Below are positions 15,675 to 25,700 of a stretch of DNA of 34,385 bases, in pieces. Under the pieces are notes generated by a model, which searched no databases, was not told the origin of the DNA, and was given only the letters and a program-made list of their open reading frames with translations. Position numbers and translations under genes: made by a program. Source of the DNA: Planctomycetota bacterium (GTDB lineage Bacteria; Planctomycetota; Planctomycetia; Gemmatales; Gemmataceae); assembly GCA_021413475.1 (NCBI GenBank), contig JAIOQJ010000512.1:1-34385 (forward strand), read 5' to 3'. The stretch's first letter is position 1, and every line of letters begins with the position of its first letter.

Positions 15675-17514
15675 AATTCCCGCGTTGTTGAAAGTCCACG
15701 AGTATTTCCGGGGCGCAAGCGAAGAGGCCTTGCGGGACGTGCTGGATGTCGGCAGGATTCGGCACTTCGAGGCTGGTGAGATCGTGCATCAGCCCGAGGA
15801 ATCTGTCGTAATGGTCGAGTTTATTCTCCGAGGCCGCTTGAAGTCGGTAAAAGTCGATACGCGGGGTCGAGAAACTCTGTTCCGCTTTCTCGAGCGAGGC
15901 GAGCAGTTCGGCATGATGGCCGGAGCGCTCCATGAACCCATTCCGCTTCGCGTGTTCTCGCTCGAGCCTTCGACGGTCTTGCAGGTGGACTACGAAACGG
16001 CAATGGAGTTGACGCTCAAGCACCCGGATCTGCGTCAGATATGGCTGAGAACTTACGCGAGCAGTTTGAAGAAGCACTTTTTCGGCAGCACGTCCAGCCG
16101 TGCCCCGATGATACTTGTTCTGATCCACGAATCCCCCGCTTCTCGCTCCACTGCCGAACTGCTTCTGAGCCGCCTCCGCGAAGTCGGCGAGGAAATCGCC
16201 GTCTTCAGCGATTCGGACGATTGGCACAAACAGCCAGGAATGCGGTTCCGTTCACTCACGGTGGCCGGCCGCCCGCTGGAACCGGAACAAATTCGTCAAC
16301 AAGTGGCCGAATGGAAGGATACGCACCGGATCGTCTTCGACATCCACGCTCAAATGACACTCGACGGTGCGGAGCGGGTGATGAAGCTCGCTGATCGCGC
16401 GGTGTACTTCGTTCCAGCGAAGGAGGGAGAGGCCGCGGTCGCACGGTTACGGGGGATGGATGTCGCCGCGCGCGGTTGGCGCGACAAGCTCAGCATCGCC
16501 TGGTTGCTCGAGGAAGGGCGGACGGTTGCCCCAGCTATTCCGGGCCTCCACGATTTTATTTGCCGCGACTTCAAGCTTGCCGCCCCCGCGCCACTTCCGT
16601 GGAGCCGATCGCTCAGCAGCGGGCTGGAACGTCTGGTTCACGACCTTCGCGGCGTCCGAATCGGCGTGGCCCTTGGCGGAGGTGCTGCCCGCGGCATGTC
16701 TCACCTCGGCGTCCTCAAGGCACTTGAACAAAATGGGATTGTCGTGGACATGGTTGCCGGTACGAGCGCCGGTGCGATGACCGGCATCATGTACGCGACG
16801 GGGCTCGATGCGGACTATAGCGCCAATCAATTCGCCACGGATCTCCGCCCTTCCTGGATTTTTCGCCGCCTGCCGAGCGGCAAGCAACTTTACCTACTTT
16901 ACAAATACCGCCGCGGGCACTTCGATCCAATGCTCCGCAAGTACCTTCAAAACTGGCGGCTCGAACAACTCTCCCTCCCTTGCCTCTCCGTCACCGTCGA
17001 TCTGGTGAGCGGGAGTTCCGTGGTTCGCGAGCGCGGCGATGCCACCCACGCGGTGCTCGAGAGCATCAACCTGCCCGTCCTTTCGACCCCGATCGTCCGC
17101 GATGGGCAGGCGCTGATCGACGGCGGGCTGGTGAATAACATCCCTGCGGACGTGCTCGTCGCCATGGGTTGCAACTTCGTGATTGCCGTCAGCGTGACGG
17201 CGAAGATGGAAAAGCGGTTCTGCGAAATCACGTCGGAGAAACCGGTCCGGTCGGGGAAGAAACCTTCCACCATTCAAACAATCCTCCGCAGCCTGTTGGT
17301 TCAGAACCACAGCTTGAACGCCATTGGGGTGCAGCCGGCGGATGTGGTGATCGAGCCAGACGTGACGGAATTCGACCTGACGGAATTCATGCGGGCGAAA
17401 GAACTGGCCGCGATCGGCGAAGCGGCCGCCCTCGAACAGATCCCGAAGATTCAGCAATTGCTCACTCGGCTCGATCCGCAACTATTCCCCTGGTCTGCCG
17501 AGGCACGTCGTTGA
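15664..17514 (+). CDS. cNMP-binding domain and patatin-like phospholipase (NTE type)
   Basis: 616 residues. The N-terminal cyclic-nucleotide-binding-like domain covers about 10-135, a Rossmann-like middle domain about 147-300, and the patatin lipase about 333-530. The patatin motifs are complete: oxyanion GGGAARG (338-344), nucleophile GTSAG (Ser368) and catalytic Asp in DGGLVNN (D486). The layout matches neuropathy-target-esterase-like (lyso)phospholipases. No signal peptide, so it is cytoplasmic or inner-membrane associated. The ATG at 15664 has GGAAAGG before it and lies inside the end of the DUF4105 gene; the 20-residue upstream extension is rejected. Pairing with a Lnb-type acyltransferase suggests joint phospholipid or lipoprotein acyl-chain handling. 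Confidence 0.9.
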   Translation: MNNEIPALLKVHEYFRGASEEALRDVLDVGRIRHFEAGEIVHQPEESVVMVEFILRGRLKSVKVDTRGRETLFRFLERGEQFGMMAGALHEPIPLRVFSLEPSTVLQVDYETAMELTLKHPDLRQIWLRTYASSLKKHFFGSTSSRAPMILVLIHESPASRSTAELLLSRLREVGEEIAVFSDSDDWHKQPGMRFRSLTVAGRPLEPEQIRQQVAEWKDTHRIVFDIHAQMTLDGAERVMKLADRAVYFVPAKEGEAAVARLRGMDVAARGWRDKLSIAWLLEEGRTVAPAIPGLHDFICRDFKLAAPAPLPWSRSLSSGLERLVHDLRGVRIGVALGGGAARGMSHLGVLKALEQNGIVVDMVAGTSAGAMTGIMYATGLDADYSANQFATDLRPSWIFRRLPSGKQLYLLYKYRRGHFDPMLRKYLQNWRLEQLSLPCLSVTVDLVSGSSVVRERGDATHAVLESINLPVLSTPIVRDGQALIDGGLVNNIPADVLVAMGCNFVIAVSVTAKMEKRFCEITSEKPVRSGKKPSTIQTILRSLLVQNHSLNAIGVQPADVVIEPDVTEFDLTEFMRAKELAAIGEAAALEQIPKIQQLLTRLDPQLFPWSAEARR

Positions 17515-17717
17515 CCAAACCCGAGAATCTTGAATTCGCACACGCGCATTTACCCCGCGTGATTTTGGGATGCGGCCAGCGTGCACATCGCCGGATTGAA
17601 ATCTTCAATTCTGCGAAACTTGCCATCCAGGCGAATCCTGGTGTTCTCGTTCATCGCCCCTGATGCGCCCATAGAATATTCGTTTCGTTTTCGTCTCGCT
17701 TGTATGGGAGCCAGGTC

Positions 17718-18149
17718 ATGCCGCAGGAGTTCGCGCGTTCCGGTATCAAGGTGCGATTCCCGGACAACTGGTTGATCGAGGTCGATGAGACGGAAGATGG
17801 CTGGTCGGCGACGATCCAGAGTCCCGATACCGCATTCTTGATGCTCAACCACTATCCCGACGACTACGAGCCGATGGAACTGGCCGATATGGCGCTCGAA
17901 GCCATGCGCGAGAGCTACCCTGATCTCGAAGCCGAGGAGATCGTCGAAACGCTGAACGAAAAACCGGTGATCGGTTACGACGTCAATTTCATTGCCCTGG
18001 ATCTGACCAACACTTGCTGGATCCGGTCGCTGATCGGCCTGGAAGGAAACTTGCTCTTCATGAGCCAGTGCACCGACCAGGAGTTGGAGACGTATGGTTC
18101 GACACTTCGCGAGATTGTCGAATCGTTGACATTCGAGGATGAAGATTGA
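17718..18149 (+). CDS. Small conserved-looking cytoplasmic protein of unknown function
   Basis: 143 residues, acidic, no signal peptide. The N-terminal half is beta-rich (GIKVRFPDNWLIEVDE, GWSATIQSPDTAFLML) and later helices (ELADMALEAMRESYPDLEAEE) give an alpha/beta two-layer look. GGGAG lies 7 bases before the ATG at 17718, so an in-frame TTG 18 bases upstream is not needed. Its TGA overlaps the ATG of the next gene. Family not recognised. Confidence 0.75.
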   Translation: MPQEFARSGIKVRFPDNWLIEVDETEDGWSATIQSPDTAFLMLNHYPDDYEPMELADMALEAMRESYPDLEAEEIVETLNEKPVIGYDVNFIALDLTNTCWIRSLIGLEGNLLFMSQCTDQELETYGSTLREIVESLTFEDED

Positions 18150-18355
18150 TGGAAACGGCCGCGCAAGTGCTGGGCGTGTTCCTGATTTTCGATCTCCTGG
18201 CCGCTTTCTTGTTGGTCGGGTTGGTGGCGATCGTGGGCCGGCGCGGGCCAACGAAGGTGCCGCTGAAGCAACTTCTGGGGCCGTTGGTTTTGCTGGCTCT
18301 GTGCGCGAGTTTGATTTATGGGTCGTTGTGGATGATGGTACACTTTAGCAATTGA
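18149..18355 (+). CDS. Small membrane protein with two helices
   Basis: 68 residues with two membrane helices (about 7-29 and 44-64) joined by a basic loop (GRRGPTKVPLKQ). The ATG shares its A with the TGA of the preceding gene, so translation is coupled and the pair probably forms a functional unit. Short products of this kind are easily missed or spurious, but the overlap, the GAGG 10 bases upstream and two clean helices support it. Confidence 0.65.
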   Translation: METAAQVLGVFLIFDLLAAFLLVGLVAIVGRRGPTKVPLKQLLGPLVLLALCASLIYGSLWMMVHFSN

Positions 18356-18356
18356 T

Positions 18357-18447
18357 TAAAGTACTCATCTCGCTCCGCGTGATGTTCTTCGCCAGACGGA
18401 ACGTTTCCCATGCATCGAAGAACATCACGCGGAGCGTGATGAGTACT

Positions 18448-18450
<3 letters not shown>
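18357..18450. repeat. 34-bp-arm inverted repeat at convergent gene ends (hairpin 2)
   Basis: Bases 18357-18390 pair with 18417-18450 with one mismatch; the loop is 26 bases. Each arm contains a shorter palindrome, catcacgcggagcgtgatg in the right arm. It begins two bases after the plus-strand stop, and its far end supplies the TAA stop of hemL (18448-18450). A bidirectional terminator or REP-type repeat is likely. Confidence 0.85.
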
Positions 18451-19743
<1,293 letters not shown>

Positions 19744-19852
19744 GATGCTCGCGGGGTTGACGGAGGAAATTCGGTTCGGCGTCGTTGGGACAGTTTAGGC
19801 GAAGTCGCGAACGAAGCCAGCGGCATCCCCGACGCGAATTTGTGAGTTTCGT

Positions 19853-19881
19853 TTGCATAACCGGAGAATCTGGTCTAGATT
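19853..19881 (+). promoter_or_regulatory. Candidate promoter driving the riboswitch leader
   Basis: TTGCAT at 19853-19858 and TAGATT at 19876-19881 are spaced by 17 bases. Transcription would start near 19888, about 80 bases before the GEMM aptamer. Each box matches consensus at about four of six positions, so this is a reasonable but unproven call. Confidence 0.4.
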
Positions 19882-19965
19882 TCATCGAGCAAACGTTTGT
19901 ACCGGTTTTGGCGATACAGACGGGGGCAGATGTTCGTGTCTCGCAACGACTCCAAACGCCTTTCA

Positions 19966-20072
19966 TCCTCGAAAGGGCAAAACCGTCGAAAGACGGTGAC
20001 GCAAAGCTATGGGCCTTCGGCGTTTACACCCCTGACGAATCTGTGCCGATGGTTGCCAGGTTGCCGAAGGGA
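19966..20072 (+). promoter_or_regulatory. Cyclic-di-GMP-I (GEMM-I) riboswitch aptamer
   Basis: The family signature is complete in order. GGGCAAA lies at 19975-19981. Stem P2 is CCGTC/GACGG (19983-19987, 19992-19996) closed by a GAAA tetraloop. GACGCAAAGC at 19998-20007 is the invariant internal segment. A variable P3 arm follows, then GGTTGCCAGGTTGCCGA at 20051-20067, with an imperfect P1 closing near CCTCG/CGAAGG. The base equivalent to Vc2 G20 (19977) is G, which in this family favours c-di-GMP over cGAMP. It lies in the leader of the secreted repeat protein, whose ATG is about 195 bases further on, and would tie that gene to c-di-GMP level. ON or OFF sense cannot be decided from the sequence. 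Confidence 0.88.
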
Positions 20073-20159
20073 TTGGCAGGTGAAACACCCTTCCATCCCC
20101 GAAGCGGTTCCTTTGAGGAACGCGCCTCGCCGGAGTCGCTGGACCGAGTTAAACCGGTT

Positions 20160-20184
20160 ACGCGGGCATCTGCTTCGCTTTTTT
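20160..20184 (+). terminator. Possible terminator in the riboswitch expression platform
   Basis: An imperfect GC-rich stem (GCG at 20162-20164 with CGC at 20176-20178, interrupted) is followed at once by six T. A stronger bulged hairpin (20104-20123, ggttcc/ggaac core) lies upstream. Together they could form the switchable part between the aptamer and the ATG at 20268. The stem is weak, so this is tentative. The whole divergent gap 19744-20267 contains only the promoter, aptamer and this platform. Confidence 0.3.
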
Positions 20185-20267
20185 CACTTTCTCTCGTTTT
20201 TTCCCTCAAGAAATGCCGATTTCTATTTCAGACGAGCGTCGCGGCGTTTCTTCATGGAGGGAATCAA

Positions 20268-21398
20268 ATGCGTCAGGCCTTTATCATCGCGTGGCTGCTC
20301 GCCACCTCGGCCGGCGTTCTGGCTCAATCCAATCCTCAAGAACCCAAGGCATTGCCCCCCGCGGTGAATAACGCTCCCGCGGTATCGGGTGCGGCGTTGA
20401 TTCGTTTTGATGCCACCCATCTCGAAATCAAACGGGTCGACAATCGCCATCAGCTCTGGGCGGGCAAGCAATTCCTGAAAGACTTCGGTCCCTTCGAGCG
20501 CGAGGCCTCGGAAGCCTTGCGGCTGGTGCGGGAGCTTGGCTTTACCCAGTACGGAACAATTGCGGGTTCGACTCCCGTCTTCGAATACTGGCTCGCCGAC
20601 GACGCGGCACTCAAAGGACGCTTGGCTGCTAAGAATGTGATCCTCTTCAATTCGAAGGCACTCAAAGTGGAACAGATCACCGGGGCCTGGATCATCCGCG
20701 ACGATCGGCAATTGCTTTACAACTTCGGCAACCAGCGTGAGGCGGCCCTGCAAGCTCATGCGACTATCCTCAAGCTCGGTTTCAATCAGCTCGGTTTCGT
20801 CGGCACGCCGGTCCCCGTCATGACGTATCTGACCACTGATGCGTATTCGCATCCGATGGACATTTCGAGCTCGCAACCCGATTCGCGCGAGCTCATCGCC
20901 AAAGTCGCCGAGCAGGGTCTGGTTTTGCCGGAGGTTGGCTACGTCGGCAGCCGGACACCGATCGAACTTCGCAAACTCGATCTAAACCGCCAGCAAAGTG
21001 AATGGGTTCTGGTCCATGGCAAGGACGTGATCGCACGTTTCGGCCCGAACGGCGCGCAAGCACGCGAAGCCTTACGCATGTTGCAAGACGCGCGTGTCAC
21101 GGAGCTTTGTCTGGTCGGAAAAAGTAGCTTCCCCATCTTTTTGAGCAACGGTCTCGCCCCACGCGGTCCGACCCTCGGCTTCAACAACCAGCGCCTGCAA
21201 CCAGCCCAGATGAGATTGCAAATGATCAACAAGGTCGCTTGCATCACCGATGGGGCACGGATCCTGTTCGAGTTCGGCGACAATCAGTCTGAGGCCGAGC
21301 TGATCTTGAAGGTGCTGAAGCACTTTCAATTCGACCAGTTTAATGCCCTCGGCGATGTCACGCGCGGGGGGATTCGATTTTTCACGAAATCGAAGTGA
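20268..21398 (+). CDS. Secreted protein of four internal repeats, c-di-GMP riboswitch controlled
   Basis: 376 residues. The signal peptide is residues 1-19 (ending GVLAQ). After a short linker the chain is four copies of a motif of about 50 residues plus variable spacers: hydrophobic strand, G(K/N)QxLxxFG, a helix E/QA..AL..L..LGF.Q, then a (V/I)G..P strand. Copies begin near LWAGKQFLKDFG, AWIIRDDRQLLYNFG, EWVLVHGKDVIARFG and ACITDGARILFEFG. GGAGGG lies 6 bases before the ATG; the longer open frame to 19785 covers the riboswitch and is rejected. Control by c-di-GMP suggests a surface or biofilm-related role. Family not recognised by name. Confidence 0.8.
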   Translation: MRQAFIIAWLLATSAGVLAQSNPQEPKALPPAVNNAPAVSGAALIRFDATHLEIKRVDNRHQLWAGKQFLKDFGPFEREASEALRLVRELGFTQYGTIAGSTPVFEYWLADDAALKGRLAAKNVILFNSKALKVEQITGAWIIRDDRQLLYNFGNQREAALQAHATILKLGFNQLGFVGTPVPVMTYLTTDAYSHPMDISSSQPDSRELIAKVAEQGLVLPEVGYVGSRTPIELRKLDLNRQQSEWVLVHGKDVIARFGPNGAQAREALRMLQDARVTELCLVGKSSFPIFLSNGLAPRGPTLGFNNQRLQPAQMRLQMINKVACITDGARILFEFGDNQSEAELILKVLKHFQFDQFNALGDVTRGGIRFFTKSK

Positions 21399-21448
21399 GT
21401 AATTCGCAATCGCGGCGGCGGAGGCCGTCGAACTGTAAAAATCCCCGA

Positions 21449-24400
21449 TCATTCCTCTCGCAGCGCCGGAATCAATGGCGCACGCAATGTGGTGAACACC
21501 GCGAGACAGACCACCGATAGACCGACGACGAACACCATGCCGAGCAATAGCCCCAACCGCACCCAGGGGATCTGTCCCCCCGATGCGAGATGCGGCGTGA
21601 CTGCGGCCAGGGCGGCGAAGATGCCCGCGCCAAGGCCGAGCACGAGCAGCAAGCCATTCTCCGCCAGCACCATGCCATTGAGCGCCCGCACGCGGTAGCC
21701 GAGGGCACGCAGCAACGCAAGCTCGGCCCGGCGTTCCCAGATGCTGCGGAGCAAGACGACGGCCAAACCCAGAACGCCGAGCAGCAGGCCGAAGCCGCCG
21801 AGGAGTTGAAACGTCGTCAGATAGGTGTTCTGCACGGCCAGGTAGGCGGCAACTCGATCGCGGGTGGGCGTCGTCTCGAAGCCGTAGTTCGCCAGCCCGC
21901 CGGTCAAGGCACGGACGAGCTCTTTCTCCTGGTCGGACTTCACGTCGATCAGAAAGAAACTGAAGCCTTCCGTGCGCGGGAAATGTTGGCGGAAGGCCGC
22001 ATCGGGGATCAGGACTTCACTCTGAAACACGCTGTCCTTGAGCAGGGCGACGATCTTCAGCTTGATCGGCCGATTCTCTTCGTCCGGCACTTCGAACACA
22101 TCGCCAAGACCTTTCTTGAGCATCCACATGGCGGTGTTTTGCTCGACGATACACGGAATCGGTTCATTGGGCGGCGCGTTTTCGAGGAGCTTCCAATAAT
22201 TGGTCTCCTTCGTGGGCTTTTCAGCCAAGCTGGCGCTAAATGAGAATCCACCGCGTTCGATGATCGACGCCGGCACGCCGAAGATCCGCGGCCGGCTAGC
22301 CTGGTAGAGATTCAGGCAACTGGCATCGTCGCCTCCTTTAACCCGAAATCGATAGATCTTGGCGGCTTCGATCGCGGCCATCGCTTCTTTCAATCGTTCG
22401 CTTCGTTCGATTGCCGTCAGGGAAAGATCTTGCAACCGCTTCTGCAATCCTGTCCGGAAATGATCCTGGCCATCTTCATCAGTCAGGTCGAAATCGATCG
22501 GCGTCGCGGACTCCGCGAGGAGCGGGAAGCCGCCGCTGCCGCCCGATTTGCTCAGGAAATCCTTATCCGGCTCGCGGCGAAACGACTCGACCGCGACGAG
22601 CAGAAACGACGCCGAGGCGAGAAGTGCGGCCGTCAGCAGACTCCGCGTGGGATTGCGAACGGCATTCCGCGAACCGAGCCGCGCCAGGGCGGGCAAGCCG
22701 TGCCCGTGCAGCAGCGCGTGATGCCCCTTCTTCATCCAGGCCCAGAGCAGCGTGAGCCCAGCCGTTAGAAGCAAAGCACCCGAGCCGAAGAAGGCCCCCG
22801 CTTGCGGTTCGCCCGGCGGCATTGAAGGGGCCGCCAGCGCCAGGGCGATCGCGCAGAGGATTGAAGTCAACGCGATGCGGAGCGGCCAGGGGGATGGCTT
22901 CATCACCTTCCGAGGATCGACCGTGGGCGTCATGTCCCCCTTGAGAAGTTGGGCCGGCGCTACGGTACTGAGAGTCCGCAGGGCCCAGAGGATCGCCAAT
23001 CCGCTCATGACGATGGACGCGACGAAGCCGATACCCAGGCTCATGGGCGTGACGTGCATTGAGAGGTACGACTCAACGCCAGGCGTCGGCCAGAGTGCGA
23101 CCAGCAAGCGAATCATGGCATCCGCGTAGGCCAAGGCTCCGATCAGGCCGATGAAAGACCCCAGACTGGCGAGGAGCAAGCCTTCGATGAGCAGCAACCA
23201 ACGGACGGTCCGCAAGGGAAAGCCGCTGGCACGAAGCAAGCCAATCTCGCGCGCCCGGCGGTCGAGATTGAGGCGGAAGAGCAATCCCACGAGCATGAGC
23301 GCGGCCACGATCAGGAAGAAACTGAACGACAGAAAGAGCATGCCAAAATCGGTGCTCCCCTTGCCCGCGGCGAGCATCCGCTCGCGGATCGGCTGGAAGA
23401 CCAGGCCGGCACTTTCGGGGTCGATGTTTTTGAGCAAACGCTCCGCGAATTCGGCCTGCGTCTGCTCCGGCGTTTGACCGGCCTTGGGAGCAATCCGAAT
23501 CGAGGTAACGTCGCCGAAACGCGTTCCCCAGAGTTTTTGACCATCCTCCAGGCGAATGTACGCCTTCGGCGTCGTTCGATAATCGTTCCAGAACTTCTCG
23601 TCCGTCTTCTTGTTGATCTTGTCGAGATCAATGTCAAACGGCGGCCGCCAGGAACTGATCTCCGCTTGATCCGTGATGCCGGGGAAGTCGGGTGTCAGGT
23701 TGCGGTCGTTGGCAACGCCGTCCAGCGGGATCATGCCCCGGTACGTGAACGTGTGTTCCGACTGCTTCAACTCGCCTTCGACTTCGGGGTTGTAATACTT
23801 CAGCGTGATCTTGGCGTCCGTCGCCTGGGGGTCGATCTTAATGGGTGATAGCTTCCAATCAACCAGAACGATCTCGTCGGGTTTCAGTTCCTTGCCGTCG
23901 GGAGAGAACGGTCCAAGCGGGGCCTTTTTGGATGTGTCCAACGCAGCCACGATCGAGTAAGGAATCGACTTCTTACCGTACTGGATTTCGTTGGCGAGAT
24001 AAGTATAGGACTTGGCGTAATCCAGCCCCATTTCCCGAGCCGTTTTTTCGACAGCAGCGATGATGGACGGCTCCAGAATTAGTCGGGTACTTTCGACGCT
24101 GACGTAGGCCTTCCGAAATGCGGGCACAAAGACCTTCAAGCTCAAATCGTCGAGCGACAGTCGAGTTTTGAGTTCCGATTGTAACGATTGCGCGGTTTGT
24201 CCGGTCCCCATCAGGACATTGACCTTGCCCGGTTGCTCGATTTCCTGTTGCAAACGGGTGATCGGAATAAACATATTAGATGGTAGAGTTGGTGAAATCG
24301 ATAAACTGAGCGCGTTGGCGGGGTCGGTATCAGATAAGATGGCTTTGACGGTCAGGCGGATATTACTGGTCGTATCGGAAACGCTTCTTCGAGACAAAAA

Positions 24401-24874
24401 CGAGGAGCGCGGTAACGACGAAGCCTTCTGTACCCCAACGAAGATGACATCGCCGACTTTTGCATTCAGTGTTTTGGCCAAGTTGGAGGAGAGGATCGCA
24501 ATCGGCTCGTCCCCCTCGAGTTCCGGTTGATCGATCCCAAAGTGGGAATTGATTCCCCAGACGGTGACTTTGCCGGCACGCCGATCCCCCTCCGGCGTGC
24601 CGGCATGGACGGTCCCTTGCAGCAGGAGTGCTCCGCGATTTTTGCCGGGTAGTTCCTCGGCGAGTTGGGCACGAAGAAAACGCGGTCCGATCAGGACCGT
24701 GTCGATGTTGCCCAGTTGACGTTCGGTGCGGTCGCGCAAGCTCCCCCGGAGCGAATCGCCGACAAGCAACGCCCCGGTGAGTACGGCTGCCCCGACGGCG
24801 GCCCCCAACAAGACGGCAAGATTGCCGCGAGCGTGAAAGCGAAGATTGCGAACGACAAATTCTGTCTTGTTCAT
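21449..24874 (-). CDS. Large FtsX-type ABC transporter permease
   Basis: 1141 residues. It begins with a MacB-type N-terminal membrane helix (about 15-40) and a large periplasmic domain (to about 500). The first FtsX core is at about 510-610 (LNLDRRAREIGLLRASGFPLRTV), middle helices run to about 760, a second periplasmic domain follows, and the second FtsX core is at 1013-1141 (SIWERRAELALLRALGYRVRALNG). A duplicated FtsX permease of this size is expected to work with a separate ATPase in lipoprotein or peptide export or envelope stress. No ATP-binding gene is in the window. The ribosome-binding site before the ATG at 24874 is weak. Transcribed divergently from the next gene. Confidence 0.88.
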   Translation of the reverse strand: MNKTEFVVRNLRFHARGNLAVLLGAAVGAAVLTGALLVGDSLRGSLRDRTERQLGNIDTVLIGPRFLRAQLAEELPGKNRGALLLQGTVHAGTPEGDRRAGKVTVWGINSHFGIDQPELEGDEPIAILSSNLAKTLNAKVGDVIFVGVQKASSLPRSSFLSRRSVSDTTSNIRLTVKAILSDTDPANALSLSISPTLPSNMFIPITRLQQEIEQPGKVNVLMGTGQTAQSLQSELKTRLSLDDLSLKVFVPAFRKAYVSVESTRLILEPSIIAAVEKTAREMGLDYAKSYTYLANEIQYGKKSIPYSIVAALDTSKKAPLGPFSPDGKELKPDEIVLVDWKLSPIKIDPQATDAKITLKYYNPEVEGELKQSEHTFTYRGMIPLDGVANDRNLTPDFPGITDQAEISSWRPPFDIDLDKINKKTDEKFWNDYRTTPKAYIRLEDGQKLWGTRFGDVTSIRIAPKAGQTPEQTQAEFAERLLKNIDPESAGLVFQPIRERMLAAGKGSTDFGMLFLSFSFFLIVAALMLVGLLFRLNLDRRAREIGLLRASGFPLRTVRWLLLIEGLLLASLGSFIGLIGALAYADAMIRLLVALWPTPGVESYLSMHVTPMSLGIGFVASIVMSGLAILWALRTLSTVAPAQLLKGDMTPTVDPRKVMKPSPWPLRIALTSILCAIALALAAPSMPPGEPQAGAFFGSGALLLTAGLTLLWAWMKKGHHALLHGHGLPALARLGSRNAVRNPTRSLLTAALLASASFLLVAVESFRREPDKDFLSKSGGSGGFPLLAESATPIDFDLTDEDGQDHFRTGLQKRLQDLSLTAIERSERLKEAMAAIEAAKIYRFRVKGGDDASCLNLYQASRPRIFGVPASIIERGGFSFSASLAEKPTKETNYWKLLENAPPNEPIPCIVEQNTAMWMLKKGLGDVFEVPDEENRPIKLKIVALLKDSVFQSEVLIPDAAFRQHFPRTEGFSFFLIDVKSDQEKELVRALTGGLANYGFETTPTRDRVAAYLAVQNTYLTTFQLLGGFGLLLGVLGLAVVLLRSIWERRAELALLRALGYRVRALNGMVLAENGLLLVLGLGAGIFAALAAVTPHLASGGQIPWVRLGLLLGMVFVVGLSVVCLAVFTTLRAPLIPALREE

Positions 24875-24997
24875 GAGATCGTTTCTAGTTTCAAAACGGC
24901 GAGCCGAGCGGCGTAAGCCGCCGGGTCAATAAACCGAACGGCCTCATTGTAAGCCAAGCGGTCCCCGGTGCCACTATTCAATGATCGGAGTGTGTCC

Positions 24998-25591
24998 ATG
25001 TTCTTCTCGAAATGGCGGATCGCCCTGAGTGCGGCCGCGATTCTGTTCAGCTTCACCCTGCTCGGCCGAGCGGCCGACGACGCGGGCCTCGAAGGCCTGC
25101 CGAACGGCACGTACATCCATAAAGACTCGAAAACGGCCTTAAAAGTGCCTGTCGATTGGAAAATCATCGCTCCCTATCGGCTACGGCGCACAACCTCGTC
25201 GAGTATTCTGGGGCTGGAGAAAGCCGATCCTCGTGTCAACATTACCATCGTTTGGAGCCGGATCAGCAATTGGCCCTTCAGGGAGGTCACTCCGACCGGG
25301 GAAAACGCCAGCCTCGCGGATGCGCAGGCAACGCTCGTCACCGTTTACTCGAAGGAAAAAGTCGGCCAACCTTCCGTTATGAAAGTCGGCACGTTCAACG
25401 TCTTCAAGATCCTGATCGATGACGGTCCCGACCGTGATGGCCGCTATGCGGGGGCGTTCTATCTGTTCGAAACCGGTACCGGCGACGATCGCTGGAAGGT
25501 TCGAATCCGAGCCGATTTCCCCGCACTCAATCGCGAAGAGTACATCAAGCAAGTTGAGGACGTGATCAAGCAGTTTGTGGTGGAGGAATGA
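24998..25591 (+). CDS. Secreted protein of unknown function
   Basis: 197 residues. The signal peptide is residues 1-25 (LSAAAILFSFTLLGRAADD). The mature domain is alpha/beta, with GTYIHKDSKTALKVPVDWKII, VNITIVWSRI and a C-terminal helix (YIKQVEDVIKQFV). It resembles the general layout of small PsbP/DUF1795-like domains, but no definite family was recognised. CGGAG sits 7 bases before the ATG at 24998. The opposite-strand permease starts 123 bases away. Confidence 0.75.
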   Translation: MFFSKWRIALSAAAILFSFTLLGRAADDAGLEGLPNGTYIHKDSKTALKVPVDWKIIAPYRLRRTTSSSILGLEKADPRVNITIVWSRISNWPFREVTPTGENASLADAQATLVTVYSKEKVGQPSVMKVGTFNVFKILIDDGPDRDGRYAGAFYLFETGTGDDRWKVRIRADFPALNREEYIKQVEDVIKQFVVEE

Positions 25592-25603
25592 TGGGCGCGC
25601 AGG

Positions 25604-25700
25604 TAGTCCGGTTGCTCCGCAACCGGTCGGTGTTCGACGCTTTCAAGTAGTCAGGTTGCTCCGCAAATTCTCACCCGGTTGCGGAACCTGACTACTTGAA
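25604..25700. repeat. Decayed inverted-repeat cluster (hairpin 3)
   Basis: Left arm 25642-25666 and right arm 25679-25700 are inverted copies; the left carries three extra bases. A third, partial copy lies at 25604-25626, itself containing the palindrome ccggttgctccgcaaccgg. It fills the space between the secreted-protein gene and birA, converging. The loss of symmetry suggests mutation of an older palindrome. Confidence 0.8.

Noticed and set aside
19785-20267. Upstream extension of the four-repeat protein
   Set aside because: This stretch is the riboswitch leader; the signal peptide and GGAGGG site mark the start at 20268.
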